Shown here one piece after another: positions 1 to 7,071 of a stretch of DNA of 19,933 nucleotides. The notes under the pieces are model-generated. The model made no database searches and was not told where the DNA came from. It saw nothing but the letters and a program-made list of their open reading frames with translations. Position 1 is the stretch's first letter, and each line of letters opens with the position of its first letter. Both the position numbers and the translations under genes were made by a program. Source of the DNA: a bacterium (lineage in GTDB: Bacteria > SZUA-79 > Acidulodesulfobacterales > Acidulodesulfobacteraceae). The stretch lies in contig JAJYWW010000107.1 in assembly GCA_021791295.1 (NCBI GenBank), positions 1-19,933 on the forward strand, written 5' to 3'.

Positions 1-405
1 ATTGGGCAGGCCTTTTCTGTTTCTTTTAGGTTTTTTGCGCTTCGAACCGGCTCTGCCGCCCTGCGCCGTTTCAGCCCCCGTTTCGTTTCCGCTTTCGTCT
101 GGGATTTCGGCCGGGCAATTTTCCCCGTTTTCGGATTCATCTGTTCCGGATTCGAAAAAATCATAATCCGAACCTTCTATCTCGAAAAAATCCCCCGCAT
201 ATAAAAATGCGGATTTTTCCCATCCTATGTCTATAAAAGAAGCCTGAATACCGGGAAGAACCTGCATTACTTTGCCTTTATAAATATTTCCGTGTTTAGG
301 GGTGCTTTCGTCACGCTCGATAAAAATTTCGGCTAATTTGCCGTCCTCTATAAGCGCAATACGGGTTTCAAAATCATCTTTACTTATAATAAGTTCTTTG
401 GTCAA
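1..405 (-). CDS. rng: Ribonuclease E/G family protein, N-terminal part (runs off the window)
   Basis: Partial gene; only the first 135 codons are inside the window. The protein begins TKELIISKDDFETRIALIED and continues through a GNIYKGKVMQVLPGIQASFI motif and IDIG, the start of the S1 RNA-binding domain of RNase E/G endoribonucleases, which process rRNA and turn over mRNA. I place the start at a TTG (405-403) because a GGAG Shine-Dalgarno sits 7 nt upstream and the homology begins at the next residue; there is no ATG in register. From about residue 80 the S1 homology is interrupted by an acidic, Gly/Ser/Glu-rich stretch that turns strongly basic (KRKKPKRNRK) near residue 130. The catalytic DNase-I-like domain lies outside, so RNase G and RNase E cannot be told apart; the symbol is tentative. 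Confidence 0.85.
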   Translation of the reverse strand, partial: MTKELIISKDDFETRIALIEDGKLAEIFIERDESTPKHGNIYKGKVMQVLPGIQASFIDIGWEKSAFLYAGDFFEIEGSDYDFFESGTDESENGENCPAEIPDESGNETGAETAQGGRAGSKRKKPKRNRKGLPN

Positions 406-508
406 TTATATTCTCCGCCGCAATCTTAATATTTAAACAACTGTTTATTATTTTATCATACTAATCGGTATAAAATAAATAAGTTAAGTTTTTAAATTTT
501 TATACAGA

Positions 509-575
509 TATATCATATATTATTTTCTTTTTAAATTATTTTTTATTTGGATTTATTTTTGTTATATATGATATA
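509..575. repeat. AT-rich 12-bp inverted repeat in divergent spacer
   Basis: TATATCATATAT (509-520) and its exact reverse complement ATATATGATATA (564-575) face each other across 43 bp in the 230-bp spacer between the divergent RNase and small-Cys-protein genes. The right arm overlaps a TATAAT hexamer (572-577) that could be the -10 box for the rightward genes, although no good -35 precedes it. In DNA this AT-rich the repeat could arise by chance. Confidence 0.3.
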
Positions 576-635
576 ATAAAAATTGAAATTTTAAATGATA
601 TTTTAACGGATTCGCGAAAGAGGATATAAAATTAT

Positions 636-821
636 ATGGATGAGAACGTTGTTTTGTGCGCCGTATGCAGTTGGAGGGGCGTCTGCAAAAAAAAGTACAG
701 CATTTCGGGAATAGAGATTTTTAACTGCCCGGATTTTTCAAGAGACGTTTCTATTAGCATATCCGGCATCGAAGAATTGATGCACTTTATAAATAATTTT
801 AAAAGCGACAGGATAAATTAA
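636..821 (+). CDS. Small four-cysteine protein, unknown function
   Basis: A 61-residue protein that I do not recognise as a named family. It has cysteines at 8, 11, 17 and 31 (C-x2-C-x5-C-x13-C) in a basic N-terminal half, the last within NCPDFSRDV, and no membrane segment or signal peptide. The spacing suggests a zinc or Fe-S site, but that is inference. An AGAGG Shine-Dalgarno lies about 14 nt upstream of the ATG. Its stop codon is one base away from the start of the SPOR-domain gene, so the two are very probably cotranscribed and translationally coupled. That coupling is the best argument that it is a real gene despite its length. Confidence 0.7.
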   Translation: MDENVVLCAVCSWRGVCKKKYSISGIEIFNCPDFSRDVSISISGIEELMHFINNFKSDRIN

Positions 822-822
822 T

Positions 823-1470
823 TTGAAAAAAGATAAGCTAACGGCGGTTATCGTATTTCTGGTTATAATATTTATTGTTTTCGTATTCGGACTCTTTGTA
901 GGAAAAAAATTGTCCTCTAAAAGTTCAAAAGAAGGAGTTATAAAAGAATCCGCCTTAAAAAATAAAAGCGTTCCTAATGGCGGACTAAATTCCGAAGAAC
1001 AAAACCCCGTTTCCGCGGACAATATAAAATTTGCTCCGATTTCAAAATTAGCATCTTTAAAAAAAGGAAAAGCCGAAACAAAAAAAACGGAAAAAGTCCA
1101 AAAACCGGCAAAACCGGCAGCGGCAAAACCGGCGGCAAAAACTAAAATAGTTTACGTAAAAAAGCCGGTGTACGTATATAAATATATAACGAAAAAAAGT
1201 CCTGCTTCGCCTTTTAATTCTAAAATTTATTATACCATTCAAGTTGCTGCTCTTAAAAATTATGCGCAGGCTAAAACTCTGGCGGATAAGCTTAATTCTA
1301 TGGGATTTTTTGCTTATATCGTCCCCATATCAGTAGCCGGCAAGACGGGAAAAGCGGTTTATCAGCAGGTCCGAGTAGGAAAATTTTCTAACATTGCCGG
1401 CGCTAAATCTGTTGAAAATACCATATCGAATAAATTTAAAGTAAAGCCTTATATAATCAAAGTCGATTAG
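823..1470 (+). CDS. Membrane-anchored SPOR-domain protein
   Basis: A 215-residue protein with a single membrane helix at about residues 6-27 and a short cytoplasmic N-terminus, giving an N-in, C-out (periplasmic) topology. A long Lys/Ala/Pro-rich linker (about 30-130, including a KPAKPAAAKPAAK stretch) would span the periplasm. A C-terminal SPOR domain (about 136-214) begins YYTIQVAALKNYAQAKTLADKL and ends in RVGKFSN and a final beta strand. SPOR domains bind denuded glycan strands of septal peptidoglycan, so a role in division or cell-wall remodelling like FtsN/DedD is likely but not specific. The start is TTG at 823, one base after the upstream stop; the next in-frame Met would remove the membrane helix. 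The poly-Ala/Lys linker is low complexity, not repeat DNA. Confidence 0.85.
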   Translation: MKKDKLTAVIVFLVIIFIVFVFGLFVGKKLSSKSSKEGVIKESALKNKSVPNGGLNSEEQNPVSADNIKFAPISKLASLKKGKAETKKTEKVQKPAKPAAAKPAAKTKIVYVKKPVYVYKYITKKSPASPFNSKIYYTIQVAALKNYAQAKTLADKLNSMGFFAYIVPISVAGKTGKAVYQQVRVGKFSNIAGAKSVENTISNKFKVKPYIIKVD

Positions 1471-1601
1471 ATTATCGTATAAGCCTCTCGGAAACACCCG
1501 TCTTTATAAGTTTATACCGTTCTATATGCCCTTATAATTCAATATACATTCACTCTCCATCAAGAAATATTTTTGCATAAGAAAAATGTTCGATATGCGA
1601 T

Positions 1602-1618
1602 ATAATTAAACTAATTAT
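1602..1618. promoter_or_regulatory. Perfect AT-rich dyad beside the peroxiredoxin -35 (possible Fur/PerR-type operator)
   Basis: ATAATTA-AAC-TAATTAT is a perfect 7-bp inverted repeat with a 3-bp centre, ending 1 bp before the -35 hexamer of the peroxiredoxin promoter. Fur/PerR-family repressors bind AT-rich dyads of about this size (PerR box TTATAATnATTATAA) and commonly control peroxidases. The centre spacing here is 3 rather than 1, so assignment to that family is inference. Confidence 0.4.
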
Positions 1619-1619
1619 C

Positions 1620-1648
1620 TTGACATAATAAAAAAAATAATATATATT
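1620..1648 (+). promoter_or_regulatory. Sigma-70-type promoter for the peroxiredoxin gene
   Basis: TTGACA (1620-1625), a 17-bp spacer and TATATT (1643-1648) form a near-consensus promoter. It leaves a leader of roughly 65 nt before the start codon at 1719. The leader carries an AAAAAGGAGG ribosome-binding site ending about 10 nt before the ATG. Confidence 0.7.
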
Positions 1649-1718
1649 TAACAATAATAATTACTATTTAAAAGGGATGACGGATTTTTAAATCCGCTCC
1701 ATAAAAAGGAGGTATTTT

Positions 1719-2342
1719 ATGTGCGAAGAAAGTTATGAAGAATTTGAAATTGCGGCTGTCGGGAAACCGGTTCCCTCTTTCGGAGAGATTAACACTTACG
1801 ACCCTAAGACTCACGGGTTCGGAAAATTTAGCTTAGAAGAAGCTAAAAAAAATAAAAAATGGACTATTCTCGTATTTTATCCGGCAGATTACACATTTGT
1901 ATGTCCGACTGAACTTGCAGATTATGCAGAAAAACAGGATGAGCTCGAAAAGATGGGCGCGCAGTTGGTTTCGATAAGCACCGATACTCATTTTGTTCAT
2001 ATGGCTTGGCAGAGAGACGAGAAACTTTTGGAAAAAGTAAAATTTATTATGGGAGCAGACCCTACCGGAAAGGTTTCTAGGCTTTTCGACGTTTACGACG
2101 AAGAAAGCGGACTTGCGTTGAGAGGCACTTTTATTATAAACCCCGAAGGTGTCCTTGTCGCCTCGGAGGTTAATTTCTTTAACGTCGGCAGGAACGCGGA
2201 CGAGCTCGTCAGGAAGATGGAGGCCAATATATATGTATCTGCCCATCCGGACGAAGTCTGTCCCGCAAAATGGCATAAGGGCGGAAAAACCATTAAACCC
2301 GGACCGAACGTTGTCGGCAAGGTTTATGAAGCGTTGAAATAA
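1719..2342 (+). CDS. Typical 2-Cys peroxiredoxin (AhpC/Prx1 type)
   Basis: A 207-residue cytoplasmic thiol peroxidase that reduces H2O2 and organic hydroperoxides. The active-site signature FYPADYTFVCPTE places the peroxidatic cysteine at C62, with P55 and T59 of the P-x3-T-x2-C motif and the conserved arginine at R135 (ALRGTF). The resolving cysteine is C181 in EVCPAKW, so this is a typical 2-Cys enzyme expected to form intersubunit disulfides. The GGLG and YF elements of sensitive eukaryotic Prx are absent, predicting a robust enzyme. Length matches the long AhpC2-like bacterial group. It has its own strong promoter, RBS and terminator, and no AhpF or thioredoxin partner adjoins. The AT-rich dyad at the promoter suggests peroxide or metal control (inference). 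Confidence 0.95.
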   Translation: MCEESYEEFEIAAVGKPVPSFGEINTYDPKTHGFGKFSLEEAKKNKKWTILVFYPADYTFVCPTELADYAEKQDELEKMGAQLVSISTDTHFVHMAWQRDEKLLEKVKFIMGADPTGKVSRLFDVYDEESGLALRGTFIINPEGVLVASEVNFFNVGRNADELVRKMEANIYVSAHPDEVCPAKWHKGGKTIKPGPNVVGKVYEALK

Positions 2343-2350
2343 AAATATTT

Positions 2351-2434
2351 AACCGCCCCGCCCTGCGGGTTTCCCCTCCTTAAAAAGGAGGGGAGTTTTT
2401 ATTAAGTTTCCTGCATAGCTGACGGGGTGGTTTA
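2351..2434. repeat. Palindromic intergenic repeat between convergent genes
   Basis: An outer imperfect inverted repeat (AACCGCCCCG 2351-2360 against CGGGGTGGTT 2423-2432, 9 of 10 positions pairing and the tenth G-U in RNA) encloses an inner perfect 9-bp hairpin (CCCCTCCTT/AAGGAGGGG). From memory this architecture resembles a dispersed, MITE-like intergenic repeat seen in many bacterial genomes. Only one copy is present in this window, so its repetitive nature is not shown here. It fills almost the entire gap between the peroxiredoxin and purC stop codons. Confidence 0.5.
2373..2400 (+). terminator. Rho-independent terminator after the peroxiredoxin gene
   Basis: A perfect 9-bp stem CCCCTCCTT (2373-2381) / AAGGAGGGG (2385-2393) with an AAA loop is followed by AG and five T. 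It lies 30 bp past the peroxiredoxin stop. On the opposite strand the stem is followed by AAACCC, so it would terminate rightward transcription only. Confidence 0.75.
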
Positions 2435-2439
2435 TTTTG

Positions 2440-3165
2440 CTATATATTAGACGTAATGTCGTAAACGCGCTTATAGGCTTCTTCTACGCCGCCTAGGTCG
2501 CGCCTGAACCTGTCTTTATCGACTTTTTCAAGCGTTATCTTATCCCAAAGCCTCATTGTATCCGGAGTTATTTCATCTGCCAAAAGTACTTTTCCGTTCA
2601 GGATTCCGAATTCAAGTTTATAATCGACAAGCAAAAGACCGTTTTTGTCGAAAAAATCCTTTAAAATTTCGTTTATCTTTAATGCGATTCCCTTAGCCTC
2701 TTCAACGTCTTTTGTTTCTCCAAGGTCGAATGCTTTTACGTAGGTTTCGTTAATCATAGGGTCGCCGAGTTCGTCGCTTTTAAAATAAAGCTCTACCACA
2801 GGAGAAAGCAGTTTAACGCCTTCCTCGACGCCCATCTTTTTGGCGAGGCTACCTGCCGTGTAGTTTCTCACTACAAACTCTACCGGAAACATTTTTAAAT
2901 GATGAACCAGCATCTCTCTTTCCGATAATTTTTCGATGAAATGGCTTTCAATTCCCTTGCTTTTCAATAACTTAAACAAAGAAGAGGATATAGCGTTGTT
3001 AAATTCCCCCTTCTTCATAATGGTTCCTTTTTTCTGTCCGTTGAAAGCGGTAGCATCGTCTTTAAAATACGTTACCAGCCTGCTGTCGTCGTTTCCGTAC
3101 AGGTAAAGGATTTTTGCCTTGCCTTCGTAAATTTTTTTAAATCCTTTTTCTTCCGAAGTATTCAT
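2440..3165 (-). CDS. purC: SAICAR synthetase (phosphoribosylaminoimidazole-succinocarboxamide synthase)
   Basis: A 241-residue enzyme of de novo purine synthesis that ligates aspartate to CAIR using ATP to give SAICAR. Recognisable elements are the N-terminal IYEGKAKILY nucleotide-binding strand-turn, VEFVVRNYTAGSLAKK around residues 95-110, and the family signature LADEITPDTMRLWD around 195-208. Length is standard for the bacterial monofunctional form. A GTG two codons further upstream (3171) is in frame, but it lies inside the Shine-Dalgarno AGGAGG; the ATG at 3165-3163, with 5 nt between it and that site, is the better start. No other pur gene is nearby, so it is a stand-alone gene, divergent from the TonB-like gene. 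Confidence 0.95.
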   Translation of the reverse strand: MNTSEEKGFKKIYEGKAKILYLYGNDDSRLVTYFKDDATAFNGQKKGTIMKKGEFNNAISSSLFKLLKSKGIESHFIEKLSEREMLVHHLKMFPVEFVVRNYTAGSLAKKMGVEEGVKLLSPVVELYFKSDELGDPMINETYVKAFDLGETKDVEEAKGIALKINEILKDFFDKNGLLLVDYKLEFGILNGKVLLADEITPDTMRLWDKITLEKVDKDRFRRDLGGVEEAYKRVYDITSNI

Positions 3166-3217
3166 AAACACCTCCTATGTTTATAAATTTATAAAATAAA
3201 ATAATTAAATGTATATA

Positions 3218-3246
3218 ATTTTAAAACTAAAATGATTTTAAATCAA
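3218..3246 (-). promoter_or_regulatory. Probable promoter for purC
   Basis: Read on the minus strand, TTGATT (3246-3241), a 17-bp spacer and TAAAAT (3223-3218) lie about 52 nt upstream of the purC start. The spacer region is extremely AT-rich, so the match is only moderately specific. No PurR-type operator is evident. Confidence 0.45.
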
Positions 3247-3293
3247 TTTAAAATAATGTAAAATAATTAAATTAAATAAATTTTATTTATAAT

Positions 3294-4148
3294 ATGAAAA
3301 GCAATAAAGTACTTATATATGCCCTTATAGTTTCAGTTGTAATCCATTCTGCGCTGATTTTATTTTTGCTTAAATACGGCAATCAGCATAAAAAAAACAA
3401 AAAGGTCCATAAATATACCAAACCTATTCTGGTAGAGCCTTATAAATTTATTAAAAATCTTGAAAAATATAAAATAAAAAACCCTAAATATGCAAGCATT
3501 AAGCCTCATTACGCCAAGAAAAACACAAGGCTGAACGCTCCGCCTTCTTTCAGCAATCCGTCGTCGGCTCCTGTTCCATACACGCCGCCCGCCCCTTTCC
3601 AGAGGAATTTTGCGAGCAACTACAGGCGCAGAAAGCCAGCCCCGAGATACCGCAGAGTTATAAGCAATTCCCATATAGTATCGAACAATACGTCTTCGCG
3701 TCCCAGGCGCAGGCGAAGACTGAGCAATCTTTTTCCGATGGGGAAATTTTTTAACCAAGCAGCGCCGAATGCGGCGGGAACCGGAATAAAAAATCCTTCG
3801 CGCGGAATAAAATCGGCTACCGTAAATCTCAATACCACTACTATAAAGTATGCGTCGTATTTACTGCACGTTAAAAATAAAATAGAAAACGTCTGGGAAT
3901 ATCCGTACAGGGCAAGGAGAGAAGGCTTATCCGGACTGCTCGTAATCGAGTTTTCGATTAATAAAAACGGTTCGATACACAGCGTAGCCGTTCTGAGGTC
4001 TTCGGGAAAAAAAATTTTGGATAAGGCGGCGGTTAAAGCGATATACGAGGCGGCGAGATATAATCCTTTTCCGCATTACTGGACTATAAACCGGCTTAAT
4101 ATAATAGGAACTTTTATTTACAGGCTTTCCGGTTTTTACGTTTATTGA
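3294..4148 (+). CDS. TonB-like energy transducer
   Basis: A 284-residue protein with the layout of TonB. A membrane helix at about residues 6-26 contains S14-x3-H18, matching the Ser-x3-His pair of the TonB helix that couples to ExbB/ExbD. A proline- and arginine-rich periplasmic linker follows (about 75-150, with PSFSNPSSAPVPYTPPAP and RRRRR-type stretches). The C-terminal TonB domain (about 190-284) carries GLLVIEFSINKNGSIHSVAV, RSSGKKILDKAAVKAI and NPFP. TonB transmits proton-motive force to outer-membrane receptors for siderophores, cobalamin or sugars. No exbB, exbD or receptor gene is in the window, so the partner is unknown. The ATG has no visible Shine-Dalgarno; TATAAT abuts it directly. 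Confidence 0.85.
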   Translation: MKSNKVLIYALIVSVVIHSALILFLLKYGNQHKKNKKVHKYTKPILVEPYKFIKNLEKYKIKNPKYASIKPHYAKKNTRLNAPPSFSNPSSAPVPYTPPAPFQRNFASNYRRRKPAPRYRRVISNSHIVSNNTSSRPRRRRRLSNLFPMGKFFNQAAPNAAGTGIKNPSRGIKSATVNLNTTTIKYASYLLHVKNKIENVWEYPYRARREGLSGLLVIEFSINKNGSIHSVAVLRSSGKKILDKAAVKAIYEAARYNPFPHYWTINRLNIIGTFIYRLSGFYVY

Positions 4149-4214
4149 TAAATTCGTGCAATAAAATAAATATAATAGTATAATTTTAGTATAATTTTTC
4201 TAAGTTTTAATAAT

Positions 4215-4301
4215 ACTGGATTCCCGCCTTCGCGGGAATGACACCCGTTGGCTGAAAAGTTAAACCCTCTAAAGTCATTCCCGCGAAGGCGGGAATCCAG
4301 T
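4215..4301. repeat. Perfect 28-bp inverted repeat (dispersed-repeat type)
   Basis: The arms at 4215-4242 and 4274-4301 are exact reverse complements separated by 31 bp. Each arm contains its own hairpin, TTCCCGC-CTTC-GCGGGAA. The sequence type (ATTCCCGC...GCGGGAATCCAG) is a familiar dispersed repeat in bacterial genomes (from memory, not searched). Translating through it gives the spurious SFPRRRESS peptide, which shows that a longer reading frame beginning at 4248 is not the real start of the downstream gene. No T-tract follows, so it is not a classical terminator. Confidence 0.85.
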
Positions 4302-4322
4302 CAAATAAGGAGATTTTACCGT

Positions 4323-5639
4323 ATGAACATATCCATAGTCGGCACGGGCTACGTAGGTCTCGTTACGGGCGTATGCCTTGCGGATTCCGGCAATACCGTT
4401 TACTGCGTGGATAACGACGAAAATAAGATTAAATCGTTAAAAGCCGGGGTAATTCCTATTTACGAACCGGGGCTTAAAGAACTTACCGATAAAAACGTTA
4501 AATTAAACAGGCTTTATTTTACGAAAGATTTACGCGAAGCCGTCGGCAAAACCGACGTGGTATTTATAGCCGTAGGCACTCCTCCTCAAGATAACGGGGA
4601 AGCGGATTTGTCAAACGTCTTTAAGGTAGCGGAAAGCATCGCTGACTCTATAGACTGCTTTAAAACCGTAATAGTCAAAAGCACCGTTCCGGTCGGGACG
4701 TGCAGAAAGGTGGAAAGCATAATCGCCAAAAAAACCAAAAACTTCTGCATAGCGTCAAACCCCGAATTTTTAAAAGAAGGCGCCGCTATAGACGATTTTC
4801 AGAGACCCGACAGAATAGTAGTAGGGATTAATTTCAAAAAGGACAACAAGAAAGAAGCGCAGGCGGCAAAAGAAATTATAGACGAAATATACGAACCGTT
4901 CGTAAGGACGGGAGCGCCGATATATTTTATGGATACAAATTCTTCGGAACTTACGAAATATGCAGCTAATGCTATGCTTGCGGTAAGAATAACTTTTATG
5001 AACGAAATAGCAAACTTATGCGCCCTGACGGGAGCGAACGTAGATAGCGTCAGAATAGGCATAGGTTCCGATAAAAGAATAGGCAAGTCCTTTTTATTCC
5101 CTGGAATAGGCTACGGCGGAAGCTGTTTTCCGAAAGACGTAAAAGCTCTGTATCAAACAGCGAAACGGCATAACTACGAATTTAAACTTCTAAAGGCCGC
5201 GGACGAGGTGAATGCTTCGCAGAAAGAAATTATCGTAGATTTTATATTAAAGCATTTCAAGGGAGATATAGCAGGCAGGACTTTTGCCCTCTGGGGACTG
5301 TCTTTTAAGCCTAAAACCGACGATATAAGGGAAGCACCTTCTTTAGTCATAATATCTAAACTTCTTTCCTACGGCGCTAAAATTAAAGCTTACGACCCTA
5401 TAGCCATGGACAATACCAGAAAAATTTTCTCGGAAATAGAATATGCGGAAGATATGTACGGCGCGGTTAAAGGCGCGGACGGACTAATAATCGCTACGGA
5501 ATGGAACGATTTCAGGGTGCCGGATTTCGATAAAATTAAAGCCGCGTTGAAAACTCACGCGGTATTCGACGGAAGGAATATTTACGACAAAAAAAGAATG
5601 CTCGAAAGCGGCTTCGATTATTATTCGGTAGGGAGGTAA
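4323..5639 (+). CDS. ugd: UDP-glucose 6-dehydrogenase
   Basis: A 438-residue cytoplasmic enzyme that oxidises UDP-glucose to UDP-glucuronate with 2 NAD+. The N-terminal Rossmann domain shows GTGYVGLVTGVCLADSG at 7-23. STVPVGT (120-126) and NPEFLKEG (146-153) are substrate-binding elements. The catalytic cysteine is C268 in GYGGSCFPKD. The C-terminal UDP-binding domain includes LWGLSFKPKTDDIREAPS. The ATG at 4323 is chosen because AAGGAGA lies 9 nt upstream and the Rossmann strand begins immediately; the in-frame ATG at 4248 is inside the inverted repeat. The stop is 7 bp before the manC-like gene, whose GGGAGG RBS overlaps the end of ugd, indicating an operon for sugar nucleotide supply to polysaccharide synthesis. 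Confidence 0.95.
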   Translation: MNISIVGTGYVGLVTGVCLADSGNTVYCVDNDENKIKSLKAGVIPIYEPGLKELTDKNVKLNRLYFTKDLREAVGKTDVVFIAVGTPPQDNGEADLSNVFKVAESIADSIDCFKTVIVKSTVPVGTCRKVESIIAKKTKNFCIASNPEFLKEGAAIDDFQRPDRIVVGINFKKDNKKEAQAAKEIIDEIYEPFVRTGAPIYFMDTNSSELTKYAANAMLAVRITFMNEIANLCALTGANVDSVRIGIGSDKRIGKSFLFPGIGYGGSCFPKDVKALYQTAKRHNYEFKLLKAADEVNASQKEIIVDFILKHFKGDIAGRTFALWGLSFKPKTDDIREAPSLVIISKLLSYGAKIKAYDPIAMDNTRKIFSEIEYAEDMYGAVKGADGLIIATEWNDFRVPDFDKIKAALKTHAVFDGRNIYDKKRMLESGFDYYSVGR

Positions 5640-5646
5640 ATTTATT

Positions 5647-7059
5647 TTGACGAACGTTATCTTATGCGGAGGAAGCGGAACGAGGCTGTGGCCTATTTCG
5701 AGGACTTATTTCCCCAAGCAGTTTTATAAACTTATAGGCGATATGTCTTTATTTCAGCTGACAGTTCTAAGAAACAAGGATTTATGCGGCGATTTCATAA
5801 TCGTAACCAATAAAGACCAGTATTTCATCGCGCTCGACCAGCTCGATGAAATCGGCGTTAAGAACCGCAGGTTTATTTTAGAGCCTGCTCCCAGAAATAC
5901 CGCGGCGGCCGTCGCGCTGTCATGCTTAGACGCCGCCGAAAACGGTTCGGATTTGGTTTTCGTTACCCCGTCCGACCATCTCATAAAAAACGAAGACGCT
6001 TATAAAAATATTATAGATACCGGGCGGGACGAAGCCATAAAAGGCGGCATCGTTATGTTCGGCATTAAGCCGATGTACCCTGAAACCGGTTACGGCTACA
6101 TAGAAGCCGGAATGCCCTTAAAAACCCGAAATGCCGCAATATCTCCGGTTTTGTCTTTCAAAGAAAAACCCGATAAAGAAACCGCCGCGAAATATATTTC
6201 GGAAAAGAATTTTTACTGGAACAGCGGAATGTTGATGTGCCGACCCGAAATACTTCTTAAGGAACTTCAGTCCCTGTGTCCCGCAATTTACGAAAATTCA
6301 AGGGAGGCTTATAAAAACGTGTTGAAGGATGGCGGCATGATAAAGGTCAAAGAAGCTGATATGCTCAAAATAGAGGAAAATTCTATCGATTTTGCCCTTC
6401 TGGAAAAAACAAAATGCGTAAAGGTCGTGGAATCCGATATCGACTGGTCCGACCTTGGAAATTTTGATTCAATTTATAACGAGCTGGAAAAAGACGAAAA
6501 TAATAACGCCGTAAGTTCGAAAGAAGATATAGTCGGCATTAATTCTAAAAACAATCTTATAATGTCCGGCGGGAAAATGGTTGCCGCTGTAGACATAGAA
6601 GATTTGATAATCATCAATACCGACGACGCTATTTTAATTTCTAAGAAAGGTTCTTCGCAGAACGTTAAAAAAGTCGTAGATGAATTAAAAAATAGAAATT
6701 CCGAACTTCACACCCATCATCTTACCGTCCATAGGCCTTGGGGCTCATATACCGTTTTACTCGAATCCGCTCTTTATAAACTTAAAAAGATTTCGGTAAA
6801 ACCCGGCGCAAAACTTTCGCTTCAAAAGCATTTTCACAGGTCTGAGCACTGGATAGTAACGAGCGGAACAGCCATTGTTACCGTAGGCGATAAAGAGACG
6901 CTTTTAATGGCCAACGAATCTACTTATATTCCTATGGGATTCGTCCACAGGCTCGAAAATCCGGGTTTGATACCGCTGGTTATTATAGAAGCGCAGGTGG
7001 GGGAATATCTTAAAGAAGACGACATAGTCAGGTTTGAAGACGACTACGACAGACTGTAA
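5647..7059 (+). CDS. manC: Bifunctional mannose-1-phosphate guanylyltransferase / mannose-6-phosphate isomerase
   Basis: A 470-residue ManC/AlgA-type protein. The N-terminal nucleotidyltransferase domain (1 to about 280) has GGSGTRLWPISR at 8-19, the FPKQF lysine motif, FKEKPD at about 170 and FYWNSGM near 188. A C-terminal type II PMI cupin (about 360-465) has LQKHFHRSEHWIVTSGTA metal-binding histidines near 395-401 and PMGFVHRLENPG. It converts fructose-6-P to mannose-6-P and mannose-1-P plus GTP to GDP-mannose; the mutase step is encoded elsewhere. The start is TTG at 5647, 10 nt after GGGAGG (5631-5636); the protein begins directly with the conserved TNVILCGGSGTR strand, so no upstream extension is needed. 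Paired with ugd it points to a glucuronate- and mannose-containing exopolysaccharide, although no glycosyltransferase is in the window. Confidence 0.93.
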   Translation: MTNVILCGGSGTRLWPISRTYFPKQFYKLIGDMSLFQLTVLRNKDLCGDFIIVTNKDQYFIALDQLDEIGVKNRRFILEPAPRNTAAAVALSCLDAAENGSDLVFVTPSDHLIKNEDAYKNIIDTGRDEAIKGGIVMFGIKPMYPETGYGYIEAGMPLKTRNAAISPVLSFKEKPDKETAAKYISEKNFYWNSGMLMCRPEILLKELQSLCPAIYENSREAYKNVLKDGGMIKVKEADMLKIEENSIDFALLEKTKCVKVVESDIDWSDLGNFDSIYNELEKDENNNAVSSKEDIVGINSKNNLIMSGGKMVAAVDIEDLIIINTDDAILISKKGSSQNVKKVVDELKNRNSELHTHHLTVHRPWGSYTVLLESALYKLKKISVKPGAKLSLQKHFHRSEHWIVTSGTAIVTVGDKETLLMANESTYIPMGFVHRLENPGLIPLVIIEAQVGEYLKEDDIVRFEDDYDRL

Positions 7060-7071
7060 GCCGTGGCGGAG

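Noticed and set aside
1833..2276. 147-codon frame antisense to the peroxiredoxin
   Set aside because: Aromatic and Cys-rich shadow of a well-identified gene.
3166..3171. GTG start two codons upstream for purC
   Set aside because: The GTG lies within the Shine-Dalgarno of the ATG at 3165.
4248..4322. N-terminal extension of UDP-glucose dehydrogenase starting at 4248
   Set aside because: It translates a palindromic repeat (SFPRRRESS) and lacks an RBS; ATG 4323 has AAGGAGA and begins the Rossmann strand directly.
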